Source: JAAYOS01 sp050950785 (GTDB lineage Bacteria > Bacillota > Clostridia > Oscillospirales > JAAYOS01). Taken from it: 64,000 nucleotides of DNA. This document shows positions 52,936 through 62,463 of the stretch, in pieces. The position numbers and the translations under genes were made by a program. The notes beneath the pieces were generated by a model. That model ran no database searches. It worked only from the letters and a program-made list of their open reading frames with translations, and was not told the DNA's origin. Where the stretch lies: NCBI GenBank assembly GCA_050950785.1, contig JBMNIG010000005.1, forward strand, positions 1-64,000, read 5' to 3'. Position 1 is the first letter of the stretch. Every line of letters starts with the position of its first letter.

Positions 52936-54219
52936 ATGTACAAGCCGCTAGCGGACAGGATGCGTCCGACAAGTCTCGACGATGTAGTCGGCCAGGAGGA
53001 AATACTGGGCAAAAATGGCCTGCTAAGACGTATCATCGAGTCAGGAACAGCGACAAATATGATACTGTTCGGCCCTCCTGGTACAGGCAAGACCACGATC
53101 GCAAATATTATAGCCGACAAAACTAAGCGAACCCTATACAAGCTTAACGCTACAACAGCATCTATATCAGACATAAAATCTATCATATCAGAAGTGGATA
53201 CTTTTATGGCTCCCGGCGGTATCCTTCTGTATCTTGACGAAATCCAGTATTTCAACAAACGCCAGCAGCAGTCCCTACTTGAGTTTATAGAGAACGGCAA
53301 AATCATTCTGATAGCGTCCACTACCGAAAACCCTTACTTCTATGTATACGGGGCTATTCTCAGTCGATCAACTGTATTTGAGTTTAAGCCGGTTCCACCA
53401 GAAGAGATAGAAAAGGTTGTTATACGTGCCGCCCGTGAATATGAAAAAAATCTGAAGGCAGAGGTTTCGTTTGAGGAGGGTGTTGTCAGGCAGATTGCCC
53501 TTCGCTCAGGGGGAGATGTGCGAAAAGCGATCAATGCTGTAGAATTGCTTGCTGGTGCATCAAAAATCGAAGACGGCAAATTACTTATCACATCAGAAGA
53601 TGCAGCTGTGGCTTCCCAGAGGTCGGCAATGCGGTTTGACCGTGACGGTGACAGCCATTATGATTTACTGTCGGCTTTTCAAAAGTCGATACGCGGTTCC
53701 GATCCTGATGCCGCAATATACTATTTAGCACGCCTGCTTGAAGGAGGAGATCTTCCCTCAGCTTGCCGCAGGCTTTTAGTTTGCGCTGCCGAAGATGTTG
53801 GGCTAGCCTACCCCCAGGCAATGCCGATAGTAGTGGCTTGTGTGAATGCAGCACTTCAAGTAGGATTACCTGAGGCCCAAATTCCGCTTGCTGAAGCGGT
53901 CATTTTATGTGCCACTGCGCCAAAATCCAATTCAGCTGTTGAAGCCATCAGCCGTGCTACAGCGGACATAAAAAGTGGAGTGACGGGAGAGGTTCCTGCT
54001 CATCTTCGTGATTCTAGCTACAAAGGTGCAAACAAGTTGGGTAGGGGCATTGATTATAAATACCCTCACAGTTACCCAAATCACTTCGTACCTCAGCAAT
54101 ACTTACCTGATGAGTTAGTAGGAAAAACATACTACTCATATGGAAACAACAAAACCGAACAAGCATATAAGGCTTACTGGGATCGGATCAAATCAACACA
54201 AACTGACAGAGATAAGTAA
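52936..54219 (+). CDS. rarA: Replication-associated recombination protein A (RarA/MgsA)
   Basis: AAA+ ATPase acting at stalled replication forks. Motifs are PLADRMRPTSLDDVVGQEEI, Walker A LFGPPGTGKTT, Walker B ILLYLDEIQYFNKRQQ, sensor ASTTENPYF, arginine finger region ILSRSTVFEF and the C-terminal MgsA domain with LAYPQAMPIVVACVNAAL and YKYPHSYPNHFVPQQYLP. It is 427 aa. GGGAGGGACG precedes the ATG. It follows glyA by 29 nt. Confidence 0.97.
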   Translation: MYKPLADRMRPTSLDDVVGQEEILGKNGLLRRIIESGTATNMILFGPPGTGKTTIANIIADKTKRTLYKLNATTASISDIKSIISEVDTFMAPGGILLYLDEIQYFNKRQQQSLLEFIENGKIILIASTTENPYFYVYGAILSRSTVFEFKPVPPEEIEKVVIRAAREYEKNLKAEVSFEEGVVRQIALRSGGDVRKAINAVELLAGASKIEDGKLLITSEDAAVASQRSAMRFDRDGDSHYDLLSAFQKSIRGSDPDAAIYYLARLLEGGDLPSACRRLLVCAAEDVGLAYPQAMPIVVACVNAALQVGLPEAQIPLAEAVILCATAPKSNSAVEAISRATADIKSGVTGEVPAHLRDSSYKGANKLGRGIDYKYPHSYPNHFVPQQYLPDELVGKTYYSYGNNKTEQAYKAYWDRIKSTQTDRDK

Positions 54220-54269
54220 TCAGCTTATTTATTAAAATCAATCAATTTCGTAGTAGGAAGGGGTGCAGT

Positions 54270-55118
54270 ATGTATAAAATCGTAGAGAAGCGAGTTCTAA
54301 ATCCGGAAGTAAAAATGATGAAAGTCGAAGCTCCCCTGATAGCTGCCAAAGCTAAACCCGGGCAATTCATTATCCTCCGGGTGGACAGCAAGGCTGAGAG
54401 GATCCCCTTGACAATAGCCGAAACCATAAAAGAGGAAGGGCTTGTAACCATCATATTCCAAGAGGTGGGCGCAAGCACAATGAAGCTTGGTGCCTTAAAT
54501 GAGGGCGATCACATCATGGATTTTGCAGGTCCCCTCGGTAAGCCCTCGGAGTTGGAAGGGTTGGAGAAGGTCTGTGTCATCGGGGGAGGGCTTGGATGTG
54601 CCATTGCTTGGCCCCAGGCAAGGTATCTATATGAGAATGGTGCCAAAGTCGATATTATTACCGGTTTTAGAAACAAGGACTTAGTTATTATCGAAGAAGA
54701 AATGCGGCAGTGTTCCGATCGCCTGTTTATGATGACAGACGACGGCAGTTACGGTGAAAAAGGTCTGGTTACAGCCAAGCTCAATGAGCTGCTTGAAGCC
54801 GGTGTAAGATATGACGCTGTTATAGCAATCGGGCCACTTGCGATGATGAAGTTTGTGGCTCAAACTACAAAGCCCTATGGTGTTAAGACCATTGTAAGCA
54901 TGAACCCAATTATGATCGACGGGACAGGTATGTGTGGCGGTTGTCGTGTGACGGTTGGAGGAGAAGTCAAATTCGCATGTGTTGACGGTCCTGATTTTGA
55001 CGGTCACCAGGTAGATTTCGACGAGGCAATACGCCGTTCAGCAATGTACCGTGAAAATGAAAGAAAAGCAGCTGTTGCCCATAATTGCAGGCTGGGTGGA
55101 GGTGCGATGAATGCCTAA
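54270..55118 (+). CDS. nfnA: NfnA-like ferredoxin-NADP+ reductase subunit (sulfide dehydrogenase subunit)
   Basis: A 282-aa FAD/NAD(P)-binding protein with a C-terminal 2Fe-2S cluster (CGGCRVTVGGEVKFACVDG). The FAD domain has ERIPLTIAE and the NAD domain CVIGGGLGCAIA and AIGPLAMMKF. In Clostridia it forms, with the next subunit, a complex moving electrons between NADPH, NADH and ferredoxin, or, in other cases, supports glutamate synthase-type chemistry. The stop overlaps the start of the partner by 8 nt. Confidence 0.9.
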   Translation: MYKIVEKRVLNPEVKMMKVEAPLIAAKAKPGQFIILRVDSKAERIPLTIAETIKEEGLVTIIFQEVGASTMKLGALNEGDHIMDFAGPLGKPSELEGLEKVCVIGGGLGCAIAWPQARYLYENGAKVDIITGFRNKDLVIIEEEMRQCSDRLFMMTDDGSYGEKGLVTAKLNELLEAGVRYDAVIAIGPLAMMKFVAQTTKPYGVKTIVSMNPIMIDGTGMCGGCRVTVGGEVKFACVDGPDFDGHQVDFDEAIRRSAMYRENERKAAVAHNCRLGGGAMNA

Positions 55119-56526
55119 TATGTCGCTGAAGAAGGTTGAAATGCGCGAGCAGGATCCCAATGTGCGAAATCAAAATTTTGAGGAAGTCGCTCTCGGTTAT
55201 ACTCCACAAGAGGCAATTGAAGAGGCAGAGAGGTGTCTGCAGTGCAAAGCCCAACCCTGTGTCAAAGGGTGTCCTGTGGCCGTCCAAATCCCTGATTTTA
55301 TATCGGAAATTGCAAGTGGAAACTTTGATAAAGCTAATCAAATCATAAAGCAGACAAATTCATTGCCTGCTGTTTGCGGTAGGGTGTGCCCGCAGGAATC
55401 ACAATGTGAAGCGCTGTGTGTTCGTGGCAAGAAGGGTGAACCGGTCGCTATCGGAAGACTTGAGCGCTTTGCAGCAGACTATGCAATAAATGCGGAAGCT
55501 TCCGAAGAAAACAAAGAGCTCGTTGACACATCAGAAAAAGCGAGCAACGGCATTAAGGTTGGCATAATTGGTGCCGGTCCTGCCGGCCTTACTTGTGCCG
55601 GGGACTTAGCTATAATGGGCTATGATGTGACTATTTTTGAGGCCCTGCATGAGCCGGGTGGTGTCCTTGTTTACGGTATTCCAGAATTCCGCCTTCCTAA
55701 GGCCATTGTTCGAAGGGAAATTGAAAATCTCTTAGAGTTGGGAGTCAAGATCCAGACAAACTTCATTGTCGGAAAGACTATGACAATCGACGAATTATTT
55801 GAGGCAGGTTATTCCGCCCTATTTGTTGGATCAGGGGCCGGACTTCCTAAATTTATGGGTATACCGGGTGAAAATCTCAACGGAGTTTACTCCGCAAATG
55901 AGTTTCTGACACGCATAAATCTCATGAATGCCTACAGCGAGGAGTACGATACCCCAATCAAAAGATTCGATCGAGTGGCAGTTGTTGGAGGCGGGAACGT
56001 TGCAATGGACGCAGCTCGATGCGCAAAGCGCATTGGTGCGAAGGAAGTGTTCATTGTTTATAGACGCGGTATGGAGGAAATGCCCGCAAGGCGTGAGGAG
56101 ATACATCACGCTCAAGAGGAAGGCATAATTTTCAAGCTACTTACAAACCCATTAAGTATTATCGGATCAGAAGATGGATGGGTATGTGGTATGCAATGTA
56201 CAGAGATGGAGCTTGGCGAACCTGATTCGAGCGGTCGCCGCCGGCCCATACCAAAAAAGGACGGCGAGTTCACAATTGATCTCGACGGTGTAATAATGGC
56301 GCTTGGAACCTCACCGAACCCGCTAATCACATCAACGACCGAAGGACTAAAAACTAATCGTTGGGGTTGCATCGAGGTCGACGAGGAAACCATGATGACA
56401 TCCAGGCCGGGCGTATTTGCCGGAGGTGACATCGTCACAGGAGCCGCAACCGTTATATTAGCAATGGGAGCAGGGAAAAAGGCAGCCAAGGCAATAAACG
56501 ACTTTATACTTAATACTCGAAAGTAA
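55111..56526 (+). CDS. nfnB: NfnB-like/glutamate synthase small-subunit NADPH oxidoreductase
   Basis: A 471-aa flavoprotein. The N-terminal cysteines CLQCKAQPCVKGCPV and CGRVCPQESQCEALCV bind 4Fe-4S clusters; VGIIGAGPAGLTCAGDLA and VAVVGGGNVAMDAARCAKRI bind FAD and NADPH; PGVFAGGDIVTGAATVI is the C-terminal FAD site. With NfnA it forms the electron-bifurcating transhydrogenase NfnAB. Many databases label such genes gltA because of similarity to the glutamate synthase small subunit. Confidence 0.92.
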   Translation: MPNMSLKKVEMREQDPNVRNQNFEEVALGYTPQEAIEEAERCLQCKAQPCVKGCPVAVQIPDFISEIASGNFDKANQIIKQTNSLPAVCGRVCPQESQCEALCVRGKKGEPVAIGRLERFAADYAINAEASEENKELVDTSEKASNGIKVGIIGAGPAGLTCAGDLAIMGYDVTIFEALHEPGGVLVYGIPEFRLPKAIVRREIENLLELGVKIQTNFIVGKTMTIDELFEAGYSALFVGSGAGLPKFMGIPGENLNGVYSANEFLTRINLMNAYSEEYDTPIKRFDRVAVVGGGNVAMDAARCAKRIGAKEVFIVYRRGMEEMPARREEIHHAQEEGIIFKLLTNPLSIIGSEDGWVCGMQCTEMELGEPDSSGRRRPIPKKDGEFTIDLDGVIMALGTSPNPLITSTTEGLKTNRWGCIEVDEETMMTSRPGVFAGGDIVTGAATVILAMGAGKKAAKAINDFILNTRK

Positions 56527-56541
56527 GCAATATAGATTTAA

Positions 56542-56580
56542 GCCGCTGTGAAATGTAACGCATTTTACAGCGGTTTTTTG
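56542..56580 (+). terminator. Rho-independent terminator after nfnB
   Basis: A 14-bp stem with one mismatch (GCCGCTGTGAAATG with CATTTTACAGCGGT) and a 5-nt loop, followed by a run of six T. Confidence 0.9.
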
Positions 56581-56698
56581 AATATACATAAAAGGACAAG
56601 AGATAGATGTGATCGCTTATTGAAGTGTATATAAAATAAATAGAAAACAAACGTCGGAGAGGAGATTCCCGACAAACAGAGTCAGGGAAGTGAGTGCA

Positions 56699-57791
56699 AT
56701 GGGCGTTTATACCGGACGCAGAGTCACCCCGCGTCGTAAAGTGAATACTTCTCGAAAGAAGCTGGAAGCAAGGCGCCTTCAGGAAAAAAGTGTGCTCCGG
56801 CATCGCGTCAATTCGCTAAGGATGGTTGTGTGCATTTCGGCCATCCCTATCCTGCTTGCGGTAAAGTTTTTCTTTCCAACAGGTGCCCAAACTGTCTCAG
56901 AATGTTTGACCGGTGGGCTTGACTATAAAGCTGCATTTACAGCTCTGGGTAGGGCAATAACGGGAGAGGAAAATCTTGTGGAGGTGTTCAGAGGAATTTC
57001 ACTGGGTGCATTTCAAAAGGACCACAGCAATTTTGAAAATGAAAAAGGAAAGCAAAAAGAAAACAACTCACATGAAAGCAACAGTGATGATGGAGAGTAT
57101 AAACAGTCAAAAGACGAAGATGAAGCTCAGTCGATGGATCGAAACGGAGTAGCTGTGGAAGCTGTCAATCCTGTGGATATTATTGATGAAACCGATCTGC
57201 CAAACTCGCCGTGAAAACGATAACGGCAGTAATATTACCGGAGGGGGACAGGGAGGGGATAGCCCGGGAGCCGAGGATGGTGACAAATATCTTGAGGAGC
57301 TGCTTTTGAGACTTCCTTCTTCCGATTACGAGGATGAGTCGGATAGAGACCCGGATGATCTACCGGAAAATGTTAGTTACGACTACTATGTCATCGAATT
57401 TGATTACGTGGTGCCATTGAAAGGGAGTGTGACTTCGGGTTTTGGATATCGAAAACACCCTATAACTAGAAAGAACAGTTTTCATTATGGAGTTGACATA
57501 GGGGGTGCAACAGGAGAACCTGTTTATGCGTTCTCGTCGGGCACTGTTGAGCTGACCGGTTACAACTATACATACGGCAACTATCTCTTTTTGAGACATA
57601 AGGACGGTATAATAACCTTCTATGGTCATCTAAGCAAAGTTTTGGTTCAAAAGGGACAGCTGGTACAGAAAGGTGAAACAGTGGCAAAAGTAGGGACAAC
57701 AGGACTATCAACAGGCCCGCATTTACACTTTGAGGTACATAACGGCAATACGATTTTGGATCCGCTGCATTATATATCACCGGAGGGGTAA
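56699..57791 (+). CDS. spoIVFA: SpoIVFA-type M23 (LytM) domain protein, one frameshift
   Basis: A membrane-anchored peptidoglycan-binding protein regulating SpoIVFB in the mother cell and forespore interface. The N-terminus is basic, then a transmembrane segment (VVCISAIPILLAVKFFF), a long charged linker, and a C-terminal M23/LytM domain with FHYGVDIGGATGEPVYA (HxxxD), GNYLFLRHKDGIITFYGHLS and GPHLHFEVHNG (HxH): all zinc ligands are kept. The frame shifts near 57200 inside the linker, likely a sequencing error. The start is ATG 56699. It stops immediately before spoIVFB. Confidence 0.85.
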
Positions 57792-58421
57792 GTGAAAGCC
57801 AGTATAAGATTTGGAAGGACGGAAGTAAGTGCCGGATTCTTTCTGGTACTGGCCGTCCTTATTTATTTAGATACTCGACGCCTTATCATGCTCTGCGTAC
57901 TTGCTGCTCTTTTACATGAGATTGCACACTTGATTGTCATTTGGGTAGCAGGTGGGCGAGTAGAATCGATAAGACTCACGGCTGTGGGGGCGGAGATTAG
58001 GATCGATTCAATAACGGAAATCCCATATCGGAAACAAATAATGATCTATCTATCAGGACCGGTAGTGAATCTCATTTTGGCATTTGTTTCTTCAAAAGTT
58101 GGTGGCATGGTTATATCCCAAGAACTCTTTGTTTTTGCGGGTATAAACCTTGTACTCGGCCTGTTCAATCTTCTCCCGGCAAAAATGATGGATGGTGGTA
58201 ATGCCTTGCGTGTTTTATGTCTTGCTTTATTTGGGCGCAAAACCGCAATCCTGGAAATATTGCATTTTGCAACGCTGATCGTACTAGTAGCAGGGAGTCT
58301 TGGGCTAGCATTAAACTACGGATACAATCTAAGTCTTTTTGCCGTTACCTTATGGATGGTTACCGGGTTTTTCCGGGAGCGGCATGCCAAGTTCCGGGGA
58401 TTGTCAAACAGCAACAAATAA
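57792..58421 (+). CDS. spoIVFB: SpoIVFB site-2 (M50) intramembrane protease
   Basis: A 209-aa polytopic membrane zinc protease that processes pro-sigma-K in sporulating cells. The HExxH motif lies in LLHEIAHLIVIW and the second active-site motif NxxPxxxxDG in NLLPAKMMDGGNALRV. The GTG start follows CCGGAGGGG and directly abuts the spoIVFA stop. The spoIVFA-spoIVFB order is the standard one. Confidence 0.94.
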   Translation: MKASIRFGRTEVSAGFFLVLAVLIYLDTRRLIMLCVLAALLHEIAHLIVIWVAGGRVESIRLTAVGAEIRIDSITEIPYRKQIMIYLSGPVVNLILAFVSSKVGGMVISQELFVFAGINLVLGLFNLLPAKMMDGGNALRVLCLALFGRKTAILEILHFATLIVLVAGSLGLALNYGYNLSLFAVTLWMVTGFFRERHAKFRGLSNSNK

Positions 58422-58486
58422 GGTAAAATGGTCTGTACAAAACCGCAAAAATGAGGAAGTATTCTAATATAAGAACGGAGATATAA

Positions 58487-60316
58487 ATGAATAAAAAGCT
58501 TGAACGGATACTTAGCAGGGTTGAAAAACCCGCTCGATATACCGGTGGCGAGTTCGGTGCATATATTTTTGATAAATCCGAAATAGATACAAGGATTGCA
58601 TTCTGCTTCCCAGACGTATACGAGATCGGTATGTCCAACCTTGGTATGAAAATATTATACGGTTTAAATAACGAAGTTCCAGGCGTATGGTGTGAACGGG
58701 TGTTCGCGCCATGGCCGGACATGGAAAGCGAGATGCGCGCGGCAGGTCTGAAGCTTTTCGGTCTCGAGAGCGGAGATCCAATCGATGGATTTGATCTCAT
58801 TTGCTTTACACTGCAATATGAGCTAAGTTACACCAACATACTAAATATGCTTGATTTGGCGGGATTGCCTGTAAGGTCAAAAGACCGTGATGGACTCACG
58901 CCTATAGTTATTGCAGGTGGATCATGTGCATATAACGCTGAACCACTAGCACCTTTTATTGATCTTTTTGTATTGGGTGAAGGCGAAGAAGCAAACTTGG
59001 AAGTACTTGAATGCTATCGTGCAGCAAAACGTGAAGGTATACCCAAAAATGAGTTTTTGAAGCGTGCGGCTCAGATAAAAGGTGTTTATGTGCCAGACTT
59101 CTATGAGGTAGATTACGATGCCGACGGAAGAGTCAGTTCTGTTAAGGCGATCGAAGGTGCCCCCGAGATAGTTGAAAAAAGGATCATCCAAGATCTGAAC
59201 AGTGTCTATTATCCGATCAAAACCGTGGTACCATCTACGGAAATAGTCCATGATCGCGTGATGCTTGAAGTGTTCCGTGGATGTATAAGAGGGTGCAGGT
59301 TTTGTCAAGCTGGATACATTTACAGACCTGTAAGGGAGAAAAGCCCAGATACTTTGATCAATAATGGTATAGAGGCTTTGAAACATTCCGGATATCAGGA
59401 AGTTTCACTTTCTTCACTTAGCACCAGCGATTATCGACCTCTTAAAGATCTTTGCGACGGACTGCTTGATTGGTGTGAGCCCAACAACACAAACCTGTCG
59501 CTGCCGTCACTTAGGGCGGACAACTTCTCATTTGAACTGATGGAGAGGGTACAAAAGGTTCGCAAGAGCGGTTTGACATTTGCACCTGAGGCAGGATCAC
59601 AGCGCCTTCGTGACGCAATCAACAAAAACGTCCGTGAAGAAGATCTTACCAACACTTGTCGGATCGCTTTTGAGGGTGGGTACAATACATTAAAGCTATA
59701 TTTTATGATTGGTCTTCCCACAGAGACCGACGAGGATGTCATAGAAATCACTCGACTTGCCTATAGGATGCACAAGCTGGCAAAGGAGACCTCAAAGAGC
59801 AAGCGCGGTGTCAAAATAACCGTTTCGGTATCTTGCTTTGTTCCGAAACCACATACGCCTTTCCAATGGGAAGCTCAAAATACAATTGAAGAATTTGAAA
59901 GAAAGCAGCAGCTCCTTCGGGATCATATGCCAAGAGCGATCAATTTTTCATGGCATGATCCTCAGACAAGCTATATTGAGGCGGTATTTGCGCGAGGTGA
60001 CCGCAGACTTGCCGATGTTTTGGAGGAGGCATGGAGATCCGGATGCAAGTTTGACGGCTGGGGAGAGCACTTTTCCATTGAAAAGTGGCTGCAAGCCTTT
60101 AGAAAAGTAGGTCTTGACCCGGACTTCTATGCAACACGCGAAAGAGGAACTGATGAAGTCCTTCCATGGGACCATCTAAGCTGTGGAGTCCCCAAGAGAC
60201 ACTTTTTGAGAGAAAGAAATATGGCATACCGTTCGGAGATAACCCCTGATTGCCGCGCCAAGTGTACCGGATGCGGTGCGAATAAGATGCTGGAAGGGGG
60301 AGTCTGCAATGCGTAA
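58487..60316 (+). CDS. B12-binding-like radical SAM protein (TIGR03960 family)
   Basis: A 609-aa radical SAM enzyme. The 4Fe-4S motif is FRGCIRGCRFCQAGY (CxxxCxxC) with an N-terminal cobalamin-binding-like domain (PDVYEIGMSNLGMKILYG and IVIAGGSCAYNAEPLAPF). The TIGR03960 role is unconfirmed; members occur as a pair with the next gene in Firmicutes, usually near rng and rplU. Its stop overlaps the next start by 8 nt, indicating a complex or coupled pair. Confidence 0.92.
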   Translation: MNKKLERILSRVEKPARYTGGEFGAYIFDKSEIDTRIAFCFPDVYEIGMSNLGMKILYGLNNEVPGVWCERVFAPWPDMESEMRAAGLKLFGLESGDPIDGFDLICFTLQYELSYTNILNMLDLAGLPVRSKDRDGLTPIVIAGGSCAYNAEPLAPFIDLFVLGEGEEANLEVLECYRAAKREGIPKNEFLKRAAQIKGVYVPDFYEVDYDADGRVSSVKAIEGAPEIVEKRIIQDLNSVYYPIKTVVPSTEIVHDRVMLEVFRGCIRGCRFCQAGYIYRPVREKSPDTLINNGIEALKHSGYQEVSLSSLSTSDYRPLKDLCDGLLDWCEPNNTNLSLPSLRADNFSFELMERVQKVRKSGLTFAPEAGSQRLRDAINKNVREEDLTNTCRIAFEGGYNTLKLYFMIGLPTETDEDVIEITRLAYRMHKLAKETSKSKRGVKITVSVSCFVPKPHTPFQWEAQNTIEEFERKQQLLRDHMPRAINFSWHDPQTSYIEAVFARGDRRLADVLEEAWRSGCKFDGWGEHFSIEKWLQAFRKVGLDPDFYATRERGTDEVLPWDHLSCGVPKRHFLRERNMAYRSEITPDCRAKCTGCGANKMLEGGVCNA

Positions 60317-60968
60317 GATGCGTTTTTTGTTCGCAAAAGAAGGACAGGCATCATACCTGTCACATCTTGATGTTATGAGAACATTTTCGCGTAGCTTCAA
60401 TCGAGCCGGAATACCACTGCGCCATACCGAGGGTTTCAATCCTCACCCGTATTTATCGATAGCTCATCCACTGTCGGTTGGATTTACCGGAAATCAAGAG
60501 GTTCTTGATTGTATTACCCTGCTTGAAGACGCTACCGATATGTCATCTCAGCTAAATAATTTTCTTCCCTCCGGTCTGCGAGTAGTTTGTGAAGCTGATT
60601 CCGAGAGAGATATCAAAGATATTGTCTATGCTCATTATACATTGACACTATTTTATGACATCACAACTCCGCCTGAAGCTTTGGCCCGCCTATCTTCATT
60701 TTTCTCCGGATCCGATATTCCAGTGATGAAAAAGAGCAAAAAGGGGATGGTGCAGATAAATTTGGCCGACAGCATAGCACAGACAGGCTTTGAACAGTTC
60801 GAAGAAGGAATCTTACTCTCCGTACTTATAAAAGCAAACCCGGCGCCATTGAGCCCTAAATATCTGATTGAATCGATCAGTGATGAGGAACTGAAGCCGG
60901 ACTTTGTAAGATATCATAGAAATGGATTCTTAGATGTCGATAAAATGCCGTTTGTGTTAATTGATTAG
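60309..60968 (+). CDS. Radical SAM-associated DUF2344 protein (TIGR03936 family)
   Basis: A 219-aa protein always paired with the preceding radical SAM enzyme in Firmicutes. N-terminal MRKMRFLFAKEGQASYLSHL and FNRAGIPLRHTEGFNPHPYL are characteristic. The function is not established; it probably works with its partner in an RNA or cofactor modification. ATG 60309 overlaps the partner stop. Confidence 0.9.
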   Translation: MRKMRFLFAKEGQASYLSHLDVMRTFSRSFNRAGIPLRHTEGFNPHPYLSIAHPLSVGFTGNQEVLDCITLLEDATDMSSQLNNFLPSGLRVVCEADSERDIKDIVYAHYTLTLFYDITTPPEALARLSSFFSGSDIPVMKKSKKGMVQINLADSIAQTGFEQFEEGILLSVLIKANPAPLSPKYLIESISDEELKPDFVRYHRNGFLDVDKMPFVLID

Positions 60969-61039
60969 TTTGGTTGACCAAAGGATGTATATAAGTTGGA
61001 TGGAACAAGGAATAATTTTGCTAAAATTTAAAATAATAC

Positions 61040-61068
61040 TTGAAAACCGATCATTCCTATGGTAAACT
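61040..61068 (+). promoter_or_regulatory. Sigma-A promoter for rplS
   Basis: TTGAAA (61040-61045), a 17-nt spacer and TAAACT (61063-61068). The 5' leader of about 75 nt before rplS is the place where an L19 autoregulatory leader is found in other Firmicutes. Confidence 0.65.
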
Positions 61069-61074
61069 AGCCGA

Positions 61075-61148
61075 GTGACTAAGACAGTCCTCTGCCGCCC
61101 TATATTTTCTTGTGGCACGAATGTCTGTAAAGAAGGGAGGATGTTGAT
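61075..61148 (+). promoter_or_regulatory. Candidate L19 leader
   Basis: The stretch holds short complementary segments (GACAG with CTGT, and GCCGC with GTGGC) before the GGGAGG ribosome site. The position fits the known rplS leader RNA; the fold was judged by eye only. Confidence 0.3.
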
Positions 61149-61490
61149 ATGGACCTCATCAAGGCTGTAGCTCAGCCATATATGAAAGAAGAGCTTCCGT
61201 CCTTCCGCATCGGAGATACGGTGCGTGTACATGTAAAGGTCAAGGAAGGCAATAGGGAAAGGATCCAGATTTTTGAAGGCACCGTTATCGCCAGAAAACA
61301 TGGTGGTATTCAGGAGACCATTACCGTACGCCGTATTTCATATGGCATCGGAGTTGAGAAAGTCTTTCCTTTACACTCCCCGACAATCGCCGATATCACT
61401 GTCGTAAGACGTGGTAAGGTCAGAAGAGCAAAGCTTTACTATCTGAGAGGCAGAGTCGGAAAAAAAGCAAAAGTCAAAGAGAGAATTTAG
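61149..61490 (+). CDS. rplS: 50S ribosomal protein L19
   Basis: A 113-aa large-subunit protein at the 30S interface. Diagnostic segments are FRIGDTVRVHVKVKEGNRER, IQIFEGTVIARKHGG, TVRRISYGIGVEKVFPLHSP and KVRRAKLYYLRGRVGKKAKV. GGGAGGATG precedes the ATG. It is followed by a terminator, then lepB. Confidence 0.98.
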   Translation: MDLIKAVAQPYMKEELPSFRIGDTVRVHVKVKEGNRERIQIFEGTVIARKHGGIQETITVRRISYGIGVEKVFPLHSPTIADITVVRRGKVRRAKLYYLRGRVGKKAKVKERI

Positions 61491-61493
61491 TAA

Positions 61494-61525
61494 GAAAAAA
61501 AGGGGGGAGCATTCCTCCCTTTTTG
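61494..61525 (+). terminator. Rho-independent terminator after rplS
   Basis: AAAAAGGGGGGA pairs with TCCTCCCTTTTT across a 4-5 nt loop, the T-run forming part of the stem. Confidence 0.85.
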
Positions 61526-61708
61526 CATTTTGAGGCCATATGACTTTTGCGGTAATAGATACGCTGACAAAGCTAATATACAGTTCAATTTGCCTACCAG
61601 GATATAGTTCAGAATATTTGACATTGTATGGTATTGTAGACACAAATGTTGTATAATAATTAGTACGCAGCAAATCTGCGATCGACTACTGGGAAGGAAT
61701 TAATCTGC

Positions 61709-62400
61709 ATGGACGAGAAGAATAGTAATATGCACTCAGATCAGTCTGACCGAACTCAATCGCAGTTTAACGAAGCAGAAACACTTTTAAATCTAATGAT
61801 GATTATGGTTCTGATATTACAAATAGTTCTGATGTGACATCAACCAATGAACTTCAGGACGGTTTGGATATCTCAGAACAGCCCTCAGGTAGTGAGTTTG
61901 GATTTGTCGGTGAATTGTACGAATGGGCACAAGCTCTTGTGTTTTCGGTGGTTTTTGTTGTTGTATTATTTACTTTCTTTGTTAGAATAATTGGTGTTGA
62001 CGGCACCTCTATGGAACCCACTCTATACAATAACGATAAAATCATGGTTTCAAACATCCTATACACGCCTAAGCAAGGCGATATAATTGTCCTTAGGAAG
62101 GAAAGCTTTATAGATGAACCCATAGTCAAGAGAGTTATAGCGACCGAAGGACAAACCGTAGATATAGATTTTATATCACACAAAGTTTGGGTTGACGGAC
62201 AGCTGCTTGAAGAGCCGTATATCAAGGAACCTACAGCAAGGGAAGGAGATATGTCATTTCCTTTGACAGTTCCGGAAGGATATATCTTTGTTCTCGGTGA
62301 CAATCGCAACAACAGCGCGGATAGCAGAATGTCAAGACTTGGAGTAGTGGACAATCGTTATGTTCTTGGACGTGTCATTTTACCGCGTTTTTCCATTTGA
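61709..62400 (+). CDS. lepB: Signal peptidase I, one N-terminal frameshift
   Basis: Membrane signal peptidase that removes signal peptides from exported proteins. The acidic N-terminus (from ATG 61709) shifts frame near 61785 in the CTTTTAAA tract; the catalytic part continues in frame from about 61783. A transmembrane helix (ALVFSVVFVVVLFTFFVRII) is followed by VDGTSMEPTLYN (catalytic Ser), IVKRVIATEGQ (catalytic Lys) and VLGDNRNNSADSR. It begins the rplS-lepB-rbgA-rnhB order common in Firmicutes. Confidence 0.93.
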
Positions 62401-62463
62401 TGAGATTGGAAAAGTAGAGTAGGGGGCGGCAGCAGAGGTAATAAAACGAAAGGATTGCATGAT

